Assembly: GCA_963748105.1 (NCBI GenBank)
Contig: CAVVHP010000011.1
Location: 186,001 to 250,000 of the forward strand
Reading direction: 5' to 3'
Source: JAKAGZ01 sp963748105
Lineage (GTDB): Bacteria > Bacteroidota > Ignavibacteria > Ignavibacteriales > Ignavibacteriaceae
DNA: 64,000 bases
Shown here: one piece after another, positions 27,905-36,775 of the stretch
Position numbering within the stretch: position 1 is the first letter of the stretch
Layout: every line of letters starts with the position of its first letter
Program-made: the position numbers and the translations under genes
Notes under the pieces: model-generated
Database searches by the model: none
The model's input: the letters and a program-made list of their open reading frames with translations, nothing else
Told to the model about the DNA's origin: nothing

Positions 27905-29374
27905 TTAAAAATCCGTAAAAATTTCCTGTGTCCTTTTTGCTCTTGGAAATCGGCTTTTGATTCCAGTCTTTGTAACTACTGCTGTACCAAGTAAAAAACC
28001 TTTGTATTTAATCACACATTGACTTTCTATATCAATTTCTTTTTTTATTGTTCCACCCTCAAGGTATTTTCTTAGTTCATACTGGTTTTCAATTTGGTAG
28101 ATGTTTTTTGAAATATAATCCTGGAAAATCTGTGCAGCCTGGGTGTGAAATACAAGCCTGCCGTTTTTATCAATAACGCCAAATTTTGTCCCTATTCTCT
28201 GGAAATATCCTGGATATGGATCTTCCCATTCTTTGCTTACGAGAAAAACATCATTCGATTTAAGAAGAAATTGATAATCTGATAGAATTTCTTCCGGGAT
28301 TCCGAAATCATCATAAATATTTTGTAGAAGCGAACGAATTTCTTTCTTTTCGGGACTAAGCAATTTTAATTCCCTTTGGTTTGGGAGTGTTTGTTCAGGT
28401 GCTTCAGTTTCACCTGTTTTTTTCAATTTTATTATAAAGAATCCATCTGTATCTGCTTCCCAGGGTAAAATACGTCTGGCTTTTTCCAGTTGCTTATTTA
28501 ATTGTTTCCCATTGTAACTTGTAAATGCTTGGTGTGATTCTACAGGCAAAGCAATTTCCATTACCTCAACGGGATATTTTTCAAGTACTTTGTTCAAAAC
28601 CAGTTCATTTTCTTCGGGGGTTAATGTGCAGGTTGAATACACAATTTCTCCGCCCACCTTTGCCATTTTAATTGCCCCGATAAGAAGTCTTAATTGCAAA
28701 TCACCAAGTCTTTCCGCCCGCTCAAGTGACCACCAGTCATTTACTTCTCCTTTCTTTTGTATGATGCCTAGGCCACTGCATGGTGCATCGACTAGTACTT
28801 TATCAAAATGATGATTGTAATGTTTGCTTAGCCATTCGCCTTTTGTGTGAGTCACACCGGTATTTACAATGTTCATACGGTCAAGATTATAGACAAGCAT
28901 TTTTAATCTGTTAAGTTGTACCTCGTTGGAAATAAGCGTGCCCCGGTTTTCCATCATTTCCGCAAGCTCTGTAGTTTTAGAACCGGGCGCAGCACAAAGA
29001 TCGAGCACTATATCATCCGGAGAAGGATTAAGTATAAGAGGCGGAATCATCGAAGATAGTCCCTGTATGTAATATTCACCGATAATATGCTCAATTGCTA
29101 TTCCCAGGAGATTTGGGTCTTCAGTAATCTTTAAAGCATATTCAATATTCTTAATTTCTTCAGTTTTAATGTTGTAGTCTTTTAGAAGAGTCTGGGAAAG
29201 TTTTTCTCTGGTAGTTTTTAATTTATTTACTCGAATATAACGCGAAGGTTTTTCGCTAATAAATTCAAGATATTTTTCAGCGGAGGATTGTCCGTAGAGC
29301 GAATCAAGGTAATCGTATATTTTATTGCTGACCTGCTTGTTTTCCCGCAGCTTGTGGTTTTTCTTATTTTTCAA
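27905..29374 (-). CDS. NOL1/NOP2/Sun-type rRNA (cytosine-C5)-methyltransferase, RsmF-like
   Basis: The 489-residue protein has the SAM site LDLCAAPGSKT (about 130-140), the release Cys in DAPCSGLG and the catalytic Cys in YSTCTLTPEENE. A C-terminal extension of about 190 residues resembles the PUA-like and RNA-binding part of RsmF. It should methylate cytosine in 16S rRNA; the exact position is unclear. It overlaps the gene upstream by 4 bp. Confidence 0.88.
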   Translation of the reverse strand: MKNKKNHKLRENKQVSNKIYDYLDSLYGQSSAEKYLEFISEKPSRYIRVNKLKTTREKLSQTLLKDYNIKTEEIKNIEYALKITEDPNLLGIAIEHIIGEYYIQGLSSMIPPLILNPSPDDIVLDLCAAPGSKTTELAEMMENRGTLISNEVQLNRLKMLVYNLDRMNIVNTGVTHTKGEWLSKHYNHHFDKVLVDAPCSGLGIIQKKGEVNDWWSLERAERLGDLQLRLLIGAIKMAKVGGEIVYSTCTLTPEENELVLNKVLEKYPVEVMEIALPVESHQAFTSYNGKQLNKQLEKARRILPWEADTDGFFIIKLKKTGETEAPEQTLPNQRELKLLSPEKKEIRSLLQNIYDDFGIPEEILSDYQFLLKSNDVFLVSKEWEDPYPGYFQRIGTKFGVIDKNGRLVFHTQAAQIFQDYISKNIYQIENQYELRKYLEGGTIKKEIDIESQCVIKYKGFLLGTAVVTKTGIKSRFPRAKRTQEIFTDF

Positions 29375-29799
29375 TATCTGTTTAAGTTTAACACTCTGAA
29401 AATTTCATTAACTAAAGCATTTCCTCTTTTTTCGCCAGGGAATGTTTTTTTATAATCTGCTTCTATTTCTTTTATAATTGTGTCCAGATAATTTTCGTAT
29501 TCACTGACTGATGATTTAACTTCGTTCGGGTTTTTAGGAACATTTAATTCTTTAATTTTATGTCTGCTTGCATAGACAATGAATTTTGCCTTGCTCTGGC
29601 TGTCAGCCTGCAACACAGCTGTACCATCGATAGTTAGCACTTCAAAAGTCCCGAAAAATTCCTCTCCAATTACAAGTGAATTTCCGGGGAGTTCAATTTT
29701 ATCAGCATCGCCTCCTGTAGTAAAATCGTCAGGAAATTTCTTTATACCTTCATCAGAAAGTGAAGTTGTCCATTTTGTAATAAATTCTTTTTCTTTCAC
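29371..29799 (-). CDS. Conserved-looking hypothetical protein in the bshA operon
   Basis: The 142-residue soluble protein opens MKEKEFITKWTTSLSDEGIKKFPDDF, with a central beta-rich stretch (GNSLVIGEEFFGTFEVLTIDG) and a charged helical end. I recognise no domain and no catalytic motif. It lies 15 bp after bshA and overlaps the methyltransferase gene by ATGA, so it is translated with both. Any role in thiol metabolism would be a guess. Confidence 0.6.
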   Translation of the reverse strand: MKEKEFITKWTTSLSDEGIKKFPDDFTTGGDADKIELPGNSLVIGEEFFGTFEVLTIDGTAVLQADSQSKAKFIVYASRHKIKELNVPKNPNEVKSSVSEYENYLDTIIKEIEADYKKTFPGEKRGNALVNEIFRVLNLNRY

Positions 29800-29814
29800 A
29801 AAATATTTTATGTG

Positions 29815-30939
29815 TTATGAGTTAAGAATTTTATTGTAATAATCTTCGTATAAAGGCAGAACCGATGATGTATCAAAATTTTCTACCGCTCTTTTCCGTG
29901 AGTTGTCTGAAAAGAGTTTGTGCTTTTTATCGTTTGTCAGAAGATTGATAGCATATTTAGCCATTCTGGAAATATCTCCGATTTCGGCAATAAATCCGGT
30001 TTCATTATGGCGAATTAATTCAGGCAAGCCGCCAACGCTTGAACTGACAACCGGAATTCCGCAAGCCATTGCTTCAAGAGCCGCAAGTCCAAAACTTTCT
30101 GATTGAGATGGAATAAGGAACAGATCTGCGGAATTTAAGATTTCTACCAGCCCTTCCTGCTTTCCTAAAAATTTAACGTGATCGCAAAGCTTAAGCTCCC
30201 TGCATAATCGTTCGCATTCCGATCTGTCAGGTCCGTCACCGATTAATAATAATTTAGCAGGAACTTCCTTCCTTACAAATTCAAGTATTCTTATTGTATC
30301 CGATACACGCTTTACTGCCCTGAAGTTTGAAGTATGAACAATTATTTTTTCATCTTTCCCTGCAAGATTTTTCCTGAAGCATTTATCCCCCTGAGGTTTG
30401 TAAACACTCGTGTCGATAAAATTTGGTATTACTTCAATTTCCTTTTCAATGTTATAATTTGTTATGGTTTTTTCTTTTAAGAATCTCGAAACTGCTGTAA
30501 CGCCATCGCTTTGTTCAGTACTGAATTTTACGAGTGGAAGAAAAGAGGGCTCCAGTCCAACAAGAGTAATATCTGTTCCGTGTAAAGTTGTGATGATTTT
30601 TAAATCTCTTTTATCCTTTAACATTTGTTTTGCAAGATATGCGCTGCTTGCATGCGGAATTGCGTAATGTACGTGAAGTAGATCAAGTTTTTCATATTCT
30701 GCAACTTCAACCATTTTGCTGGCAAGCGCAAGACTGTAAAGGGGAAATTCAAACAACGGGTAGCTGCTCATTTCAACTTCGTGAAAAACTATATTTTCTA
30801 CATAGTGATTTAGTCTGAAAGGGAGTGCGTAACTAATAAAATGTACTTCGTGACCTTTCTCTGCTAATGCTTTTCCAAGTTCCGTAGCAAGAACTCCGCT
30901 GCCACCATAGGTGGGATAACAAGTTATTCCAATTTTCAT
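29815..30939 (-). CDS. bshA: BshA, N-acetyl-alpha-D-glucosaminyl L-malate synthase
   Basis: The 374-residue GT4-family enzyme joins UDP-GlcNAc and L-malate in the first step of bacillithiol synthesis. BshA hallmarks are YPTYGGSGVLATELG (about 8-22), HVHYAIPHASSAYLA, TLHGTDITLVG and the GT4 E-x7-E motif in ESFGLAALEAMACG. It leads an operon with the hypothetical, RsmF-like and ArsC-like genes. BshB and BshC are not in the window. YpdA at 19610-20584 makes a working bacillithiol system likely. Confidence 0.93.
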   Translation of the reverse strand: MKIGITCYPTYGGSGVLATELGKALAEKGHEVHFISYALPFRLNHYVENIVFHEVEMSSYPLFEFPLYSLALASKMVEVAEYEKLDLLHVHYAIPHASSAYLAKQMLKDKRDLKIITTLHGTDITLVGLEPSFLPLVKFSTEQSDGVTAVSRFLKEKTITNYNIEKEIEVIPNFIDTSVYKPQGDKCFRKNLAGKDEKIIVHTSNFRAVKRVSDTIRILEFVRKEVPAKLLLIGDGPDRSECERLCRELKLCDHVKFLGKQEGLVEILNSADLFLIPSQSESFGLAALEAMACGIPVVSSSVGGLPELIRHNETGFIAEIGDISRMAKYAINLLTNDKKHKLFSDNSRKRAVENFDTSSVLPLYEDYYNKILNS

Positions 30940-31146
30940 AAATTTAAGCTCTGTGGTTTATTAGGCAAAAAGTGCGCGATCAATATTCCACACTTACATT
31001 CACAAAAATACATAAAATTTTCCGCATTATTAATTTCTGGGGCTATATTTAGTAATACTTAGAAATTATAATATGATTCCGGATGAATTTTATATGAACA
31101 AATAGCCCATATTGTGTTTATTTTTAGATAAATATTTGAAGTTTTT

Positions 31147-32037
31147 ATGAATATTCTTGTAATAGGCCAAACCCTTGAGGACCACATTAATTACAGGGAA
31201 ACAACGAGCATTAAGCCCGGTGGAATCGTTTATTCGGTCCTGGGACTAAAAAGCATTATCGATAAAAATGACCGGATTTCTCTCTGTTCTTCAATTTTTG
31301 AAAAAGATATGAGATTATTTTCGCCGGTTTATAATGATATTGATAAATCATTATTCAGCTATGTTGATGAAATACCGAAAGTATATCTGAATATATCGGA
31401 TGAAGGTGAAAGAGGGGAATGTTATTCGCTGGTAAATAAGAATTTGTCTTTAGGTAAAATTACTGATTTTAATATTTATGATGGTATCCTGATTAATATG
31501 ATTACCGGGTTTGATATTACTCTTGATCAAATAAAATTAATTCGTTCGAAATTTAAAAGGGATATTTTCTTTGATGTTCATACACTTGCGCGCGGATTGG
31601 AAAAAAACGGCACACGAAATTTTCGGGTAATTCCGGGATTTGAAAAGTGGGCGGAGAATATTGATATACTCCAGGTTAATGAAATGGAATTTTCATTTCT
31701 TTTTGAATTAAAAAGTGAAAAAGAAATTATTGAAAAACTTTTCAATCTCGGTGTAAAAATATTAGTAATAACAAATGGAAAAATTGGAGCCAGGGTATAT
31801 TACAGAAAGGAAGATGAAGTAGTCAGTAGTTTTGTCGCTTCAAAAAAGATGGTGGTTAAAAATAACGTGGGCTGTGGTGATGTTTTTGGGGCGGTATTCT
31901 TTTATTCATATATTTGTGAAAATGATATTGGAAATGCGCTTCGCCTTGCTAACAATGCGGCCGGGTTTGCTGTTGCATATGATAATTTAGAAAATTCAGA
32001 AGGTTTCAGAAACGATGTTACCGCAGGACTTGATTAA
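31147..32037 (+). CDS. PfkB-family sugar or nucleoside kinase
   Basis: The 296-residue protein has an N-terminal GG motif (SIKPGGIVYS, about 20-29) and the C-terminal catalytic motif as NNVGCGDVFGAVFF, with Cys where most PfkB kinases have Ala in GAGD. The Asp base is kept. Substrate is not predictable. Its 3' end overlaps the RmlD-like gene, and the two plus the HAD-IIA gene form a tight operon, which suggests a sugar pathway. Confidence 0.85.
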   Translation: MNILVIGQTLEDHINYRETTSIKPGGIVYSVLGLKSIIDKNDRISLCSSIFEKDMRLFSPVYNDIDKSLFSYVDEIPKVYLNISDEGERGECYSLVNKNLSLGKITDFNIYDGILINMITGFDITLDQIKLIRSKFKRDIFFDVHTLARGLEKNGTRNFRVIPGFEKWAENIDILQVNEMEFSFLFELKSEKEIIEKLFNLGVKILVITNGKIGARVYYRKEDEVVSSFVASKKMVVKNNVGCGDVFGAVFFYSYICENDIGNALRLANNAAGFAVAYDNLENSEGFRNDVTAGLD

Positions 32038-32926
32038 AAAGAGAATAATGGTTTCCGGTGCGAACGGAATGCTTGGTCAGAGAACGATCAATTTTTACAA
32101 AGTAATTGAAAATGTTCAATTGCTGGGAACTTCTATAGAAGAGAAACCCGTTTTTAAGGATGTAGATTATATAAGTTGTGATCTTTCGAACAGGGAACAA
32201 ATAAAGAAAATTATTTCGGATTTTTGCCCGGATTTTATTGTGAATGCTGCAGCATTTACTAATGTGGACCTTAGTGAAAGTGAAAAAGAATTGGCCTGGA
32301 AGACTAATGTAAAAGGGGTGGAATATTTAGCAGAAGGGGCAAGAATAATTGATGCGCAGTTAATTCATATTTCTTCCGATTATATATTTGACGGCAAAAG
32401 CGGTCCTTATTCGGAGACGGATAAGCCAAACCCGATTGGGTATTATGGCAGAACGAAGCTGGCAAGTGAAAATGCCCTGAAGATAAGCGGATGTATTTAC
32501 ACTGTGCTAAGAACAAATGTACTTTATGGAATTGCGGACAGCAGGCCAGATTTTGTGAGGTGGGTTGTTAACAGTGTCAGGTCAGGTAAACAGATAAATA
32601 TTGTTACGGACCAGGTGAATAATCCAACATTTATAGATGATTTAGTTCAGGCAATAAACAGGGTAATTGAGTTCAGAAAGCAGGGAATTTTTAACATAGG
32701 GGGAAGAGAATTTCTTAATAGATTTGAATTTACTGAATAAATTGCCGATTTTTTTAATCTGGATAATAATTTAATTAAACCTATTCTAACAGAGGAACTT
32801 AATCAGCCTGCTAAAAGACCCCTTAAATCCGGTCTGTTAACTTTAAAGGCGGAAACAGAATTGAGTTATAAACCTCATACTATAGGGGAAACACTCACAC
32901 TAATGAAAAGAGAACTCAATTTATGA
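32015..32926 (+). pseudogene. RmlD-like NAD(P)-dependent sugar reductase/epimerase with an in-frame stop
   Basis: Restored length is about 303 codons, normal for dTDP-4-dehydrorhamnose reductases. Seen: GANGMLGQ near the N-terminus, NAAAFTNVDLSE, the Ser of ISSDYIFDG, and the catalytic Y-x3-K as YYGRTKLASE. A TAA at 32738-32740 interrupts after RFEFTE, but the same frame continues as IADFFNLDNN, LNQPAKRPLKSGL and ends by ATGA overlap with the next gene. A single substitution would remove the stop. The true start could be the TTG or ATG 5 to 11 codons downstream. Confidence 0.8.
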
Positions 32927-33705
32927 TTAATAAATATGAAGCATTTATTTTTGATCTTGATGGTACTATTTACCGGGGTAGTAATGTTATAAAAAATGCT
33001 GATGAGACTATTAACTTCCTCAAAAAAAAAGGCAAGAAGCTCATCTTTATTTCCAATAAAACCACAGGCACAATTACAGAATATTACAATTTCCTGAAAC
33101 AGGGGGGATTGGATATTTGTCAGGAAGACATTTTAAATTCTACTGTAATTCTTAAAAAATTTCTGGTTGAAAATTTCCCCGGCGCATATTTTTACGCTAT
33201 TGGTGAAGTAGTTTTTATAAACGAAATAAAAGAAGCCGGATTAAAATATTCCGAAAACCCTTCCGAGATTGATGTCCTTCTGGTAACATTAGACAGGACA
33301 TTAAACTATCAGAAACTTGAAATTGCTGCAAAAGCCCTTGAAAAAGGCGCAAGATTTTTTGCCGCCAATATAGATGATACCTGTCCTGTTGAAGACGGTG
33401 AAGTCCTGGATGCCGGAGCGACTATTTCAGCGCTTGAAAAAAGAACTCATAAAAAGCTTGAAAATCATTTTGGTAAACCATCTGAATTTATGTTTGATGA
33501 AATTACGCGCAGGCTGGCTGTCGATAAAGCAAAGGTTTTACTGGTTGGTGACAGGCTCGAAACAGACATCGCAATGGGGAATAAATTTGGAATTGATACA
33601 GCCCTGGTTGCTACCGGAATCAAAAATTATCCAAATGGTAATAAGGATATAAAGCCTACATATTATATTGATTCAGTTTTTGACATCATAAAAACAAATA
33701 TTTGA
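32923..33705 (+). CDS. HAD-IIA (NagD-type) sugar phosphatase
   Basis: The 260-residue protein shows HAD motif I FIFDLDGTIYRG (about 8-19), motif II ISNKTTG, the C2-type cap, motif III Lys in GKPSEF and motif IV LVGDRLETDIAMG. NagD-type enzymes dephosphorylate sugar or nucleotide phosphates. The start overlaps the RmlD-like stop as ATGA. Confidence 0.88.
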   Translation: MINKYEAFIFDLDGTIYRGSNVIKNADETINFLKKKGKKLIFISNKTTGTITEYYNFLKQGGLDICQEDILNSTVILKKFLVENFPGAYFYAIGEVVFINEIKEAGLKYSENPSEIDVLLVTLDRTLNYQKLEIAAKALEKGARFFAANIDDTCPVEDGEVLDAGATISALEKRTHKKLENHFGKPSEFMFDEITRRLAVDKAKVLLVGDRLETDIAMGNKFGIDTALVATGIKNYPNGNKDIKPTYYIDSVFDIIKTNI

Positions 33706-34007
33706 TATCAATATTTTCCCCACAATTATTTCATTATTCATTTATCAAGAATATTTACCGCCTATCAATTTCGCCCGGTTAGTGCACAACTTTTCCGGTA
33801 TCTGCAAGTCTAAATACTAAAAGCCAAAATTTGAATGAATCACTGCTTTTGAGCAGCAATAATTTTCAGTTATCATCAAAATTAACCATTGAACCAAAAG
33901 ATGCTATTTGAGTAAAAGAATGGGCTTATTTTTGCTTTAAGAGTTGATAATAAAAGAGCGAAAAATAGCCCGGAATAATTTATTATCAGTTAATTCAGGA
34001 ATTATTT
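33706..34007. other. 302-bp non-coding gap
   Basis: A-T-rich region before the DUF5916 gene. A TATTTTTG near 33925 fits the Bacteroidota -7 motif weakly. I see no terminator, ORF or RNA structure worth naming. Confidence 0.3.
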
Positions 34008-36655
34008 ATGAAAAATGTATTAATACTAACTATTTTGATTTTGGGGCAGTTGTACGCATTACCTTCCAAAGATTCAATTAATAAAAAAAGAGTGAGAATT
34101 GTTGCTGTACGCATTACAGAAAAGATCGATCTGAACGGAGTATTATCCGAAAAGACATGGCAAAACTCAGATAGTATTAGTGATTTTACTCAAAGGGATC
34201 CGAATGAGGGAGAAACTCCCAGCCAAAGAACGGTGGTGCATATAGCTTATGATGACCAGAATATTTATATAGCTGCAAGAATGTACGATACAAATCCTGA
34301 TTCAATACAAGCTAATCTTGCCCGGCGAGATAATGATTCCAATTCCGATCAGTTCACCGTGTTCTTTGATCCTTATAATGATAAAAGAACGGGTTATTAT
34401 TTTGGAGTAACTGCTGCCGGTACCCTGAAAGATGGTGTACTATATAATGATTCATGGGATGATAATTCCTGGGATGGTGTTTGGGAAGGAAAAGCTAAAA
34501 TTGATGATAAAGGGTGGACGGCGGAATTCAGAATACCATTTTCTCAAATAAAATTTAAGTCAACAGATATACAAACCTGGGGTGTTGATTTTAAAAGAGA
34601 TATCGCCCGAAGTCACGAACAGGATTATCTTGTTTATATTCCTAAAAAAGAAAGCGGTTTTGTCTCACACTTTTTTGACCTGACAGGGATAAAGGATATT
34701 AAACCATCCAATAAACTTGAGATACTTCCTTATATAACTTCAAAGGCAGCTTACACAGCACACGATGCAGGTGATCCATTTAATAACGGATCGCAATATT
34801 CAACCGGACTTGGTGCAGATTTAAAATATAATCTGGGAAGCAACCTTACACTTAAATGCGGCAATCAATCCGGATTTCGGACAGGTGGAAATTGATCCGG
34901 CTGTAATTAACCTGAGTGACGGTGAAACTTATTTTTCTGAAAAGAGACCTTTCTTCGTCGAAGGTTCAAATATTTTCAACTTCGGATACGGCGGTTCAAA
35001 TAATAACTGGGGATTTAACTGGGGCGGACCGGAATTCTTTTACAGCAGGAGAATAGGAAGAAATCCGGAAGGAAGCCTGCCGGATGCCGATTACAGCGAT
35101 ATACCTTCGGGTACGCATATTCTCGGCGCGGCGAAACTGACCGGCAAGATAGGCAACAATTTTAACATCGGCGCAATTCAATCTGTTACACAGAGAGAGT
35201 TCGCGAAAATAAATTACAACGGAAAAACTTCCGACGTTGAAGTAGAACCGCTGACTTATTACGGCGTGGTTCGCGGGCAGAACGAATTTAATTCAGGACG
35301 CCAGGGACTCGGGTTTATTTCAACGTACACAAACAGGTTTTTTAAAGACAACAGGCTGAGCAACCAGATTAATAAAAGCGCATTTTCAGGTGGAATTGAC
35401 GGATGGACTACTCTTGATGAAGATAAGAAATGGGTTGTAACAGGATGGGGCGGAATAAGCTCATCTTACGGGAACAAAGCAGAGAATGCTCGATGTTCAG
35501 CAGAATCCAAGACATTATTTCCAGAGACCCGACCTGCCGTCATTAAGCGTGGACAGTTCGGCTACATCACTTACCGGTTACGCCGGAAGATTTTCTCTCA
35601 ATAAACAAAGCGGCGACTCCTACCTCAATGCAGCCTTCGGTTTTATCAGCCCGGGCTTTGACGTGAATGATCTCGGTTTTATGTGGAGAACAAATCAGAT
35701 TAATATGCACTTGGTTACCGGATACAGGTGGAGAAACCCGACGAGCTGGTACAGGAGCGCGTCTGTAAATATTGCAGGATTCAGATCGTATAATTATGAT
35801 AACGATATTACCTGGCAGGGATTATTTACAAATGGTTATGTAACATTTTTAAATTATATGGAATTTTACTGGAGCAGTGCTTTTAATCCGCATACGGTTA
35901 ATGACAGGGCCACCAGAGGCGGCCCGGCAATTATAAATCCTGTAGGTTACGAAATAAATCTTGGGGCAAACAGCGATTCAAGAAAAGACATAATTCTGAG
36001 TTTGAATTATAACCTGTACAATCAATCGGATAATTCTTATAGCTGGGGATTTGAACCGGATATTTCTTTCAGGCCTTTGCCGAGTCTATACGTAAGCATT
36101 GAACCAAGATACTCAAGAAATTATGACCGGTCGCAATATGTTGGAACATTTGATGATCCGTACGCTGTAAACACTTACGGAAAAAGATATGTGTTCGGCG
36201 AGCTGGATCAGAAAACATTTTCTGCAGGCATAAGAGTTAACTGGACGTTTACACCTTCATTAAGCTTACAGATGTTTGTGCAGCCTCTTATTTCAACGGG
36301 CTCATATAAAAATTATAAAGAACTGGCAAAAGGCCGCACATATGATTTCAATGTTTACGGGCAGGATGGTTCAACATTTGATAAAAACAATTATACGGCT
36401 GATCCCGATGGGAACGGTCCGGCACAGCCGATTGATATAGGCAACAACGATTTTAATTTTACATCGCTACGCGGCAACGCCGTTTTAAGATGGGAATATA
36501 AACCCGGTTCTACTTTTTACTTTGTCTGGACGCAGACAAGAAGCGATATGACAGAGAACCCGGATTTTCAGTTCGGCAAGTCTTTCAAAAATATGCTGGA
36601 TCTGCACCCGGATAATATATTCCTGGTAAAGTTTACATATTGGTTTAATATGTAA
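34008..36655 (+). pseudogene. DUF5916 outer-membrane protein with CBM9-like N-terminus, two frameshifts
   Basis: The restored protein is 881 residues. After a signal peptide comes a carbohydrate-binding-family-9-like domain (about 35-230: EKTWQNSDSISDFTQRDPNEG, NDSWDDNSWDGVWEGKA), then the DUF5916 beta-barrel with EIDPAVINLSDGETYFSEKRPFFVEGS and a C-terminal FVKFTYWFNM-like strand. One extra A at 34854-34856 and one extra base near 35480-35484 break the frame; correcting both gives NAAINPDFGQVEIDP and LDVQQNPRHYFQRPD, both expected. It probably sits in the outer membrane and may help bind or import glycans; the role is not established. Confidence 0.85.
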
Positions 36656-36690
36656 TATCTCTCCAAATGTTAGTGGTTGGTTACCACTTA

Positions 36691-36714
36691 AACCCCGCAA
36701 AAAGCGGGGTTTTT
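36691..36714. terminator. Terminator between DUF5916 and the T9SS protein genes
   Basis: AACCCCGC-AAAAA-GCGGGGTT is followed by TTTT and A-T-rich sequence. A second small hairpin, AGTGGT/ACCACT, lies just before it. It serves the plus-strand gene and may also slow the convergent one. Confidence 0.85.
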
Positions 36715-36775
36715 AATTTTCTATTTACGCTTAGCTTTTTCCTAATAAAAAAGGACTTTGTTATGTATTTGAAAA

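Noticed and set aside
34885..36655. Two or three separate genes in the DUF5916 region
   Set aside because: The frames overlap and each carries a successive part of one known protein. One-base corrections join them.
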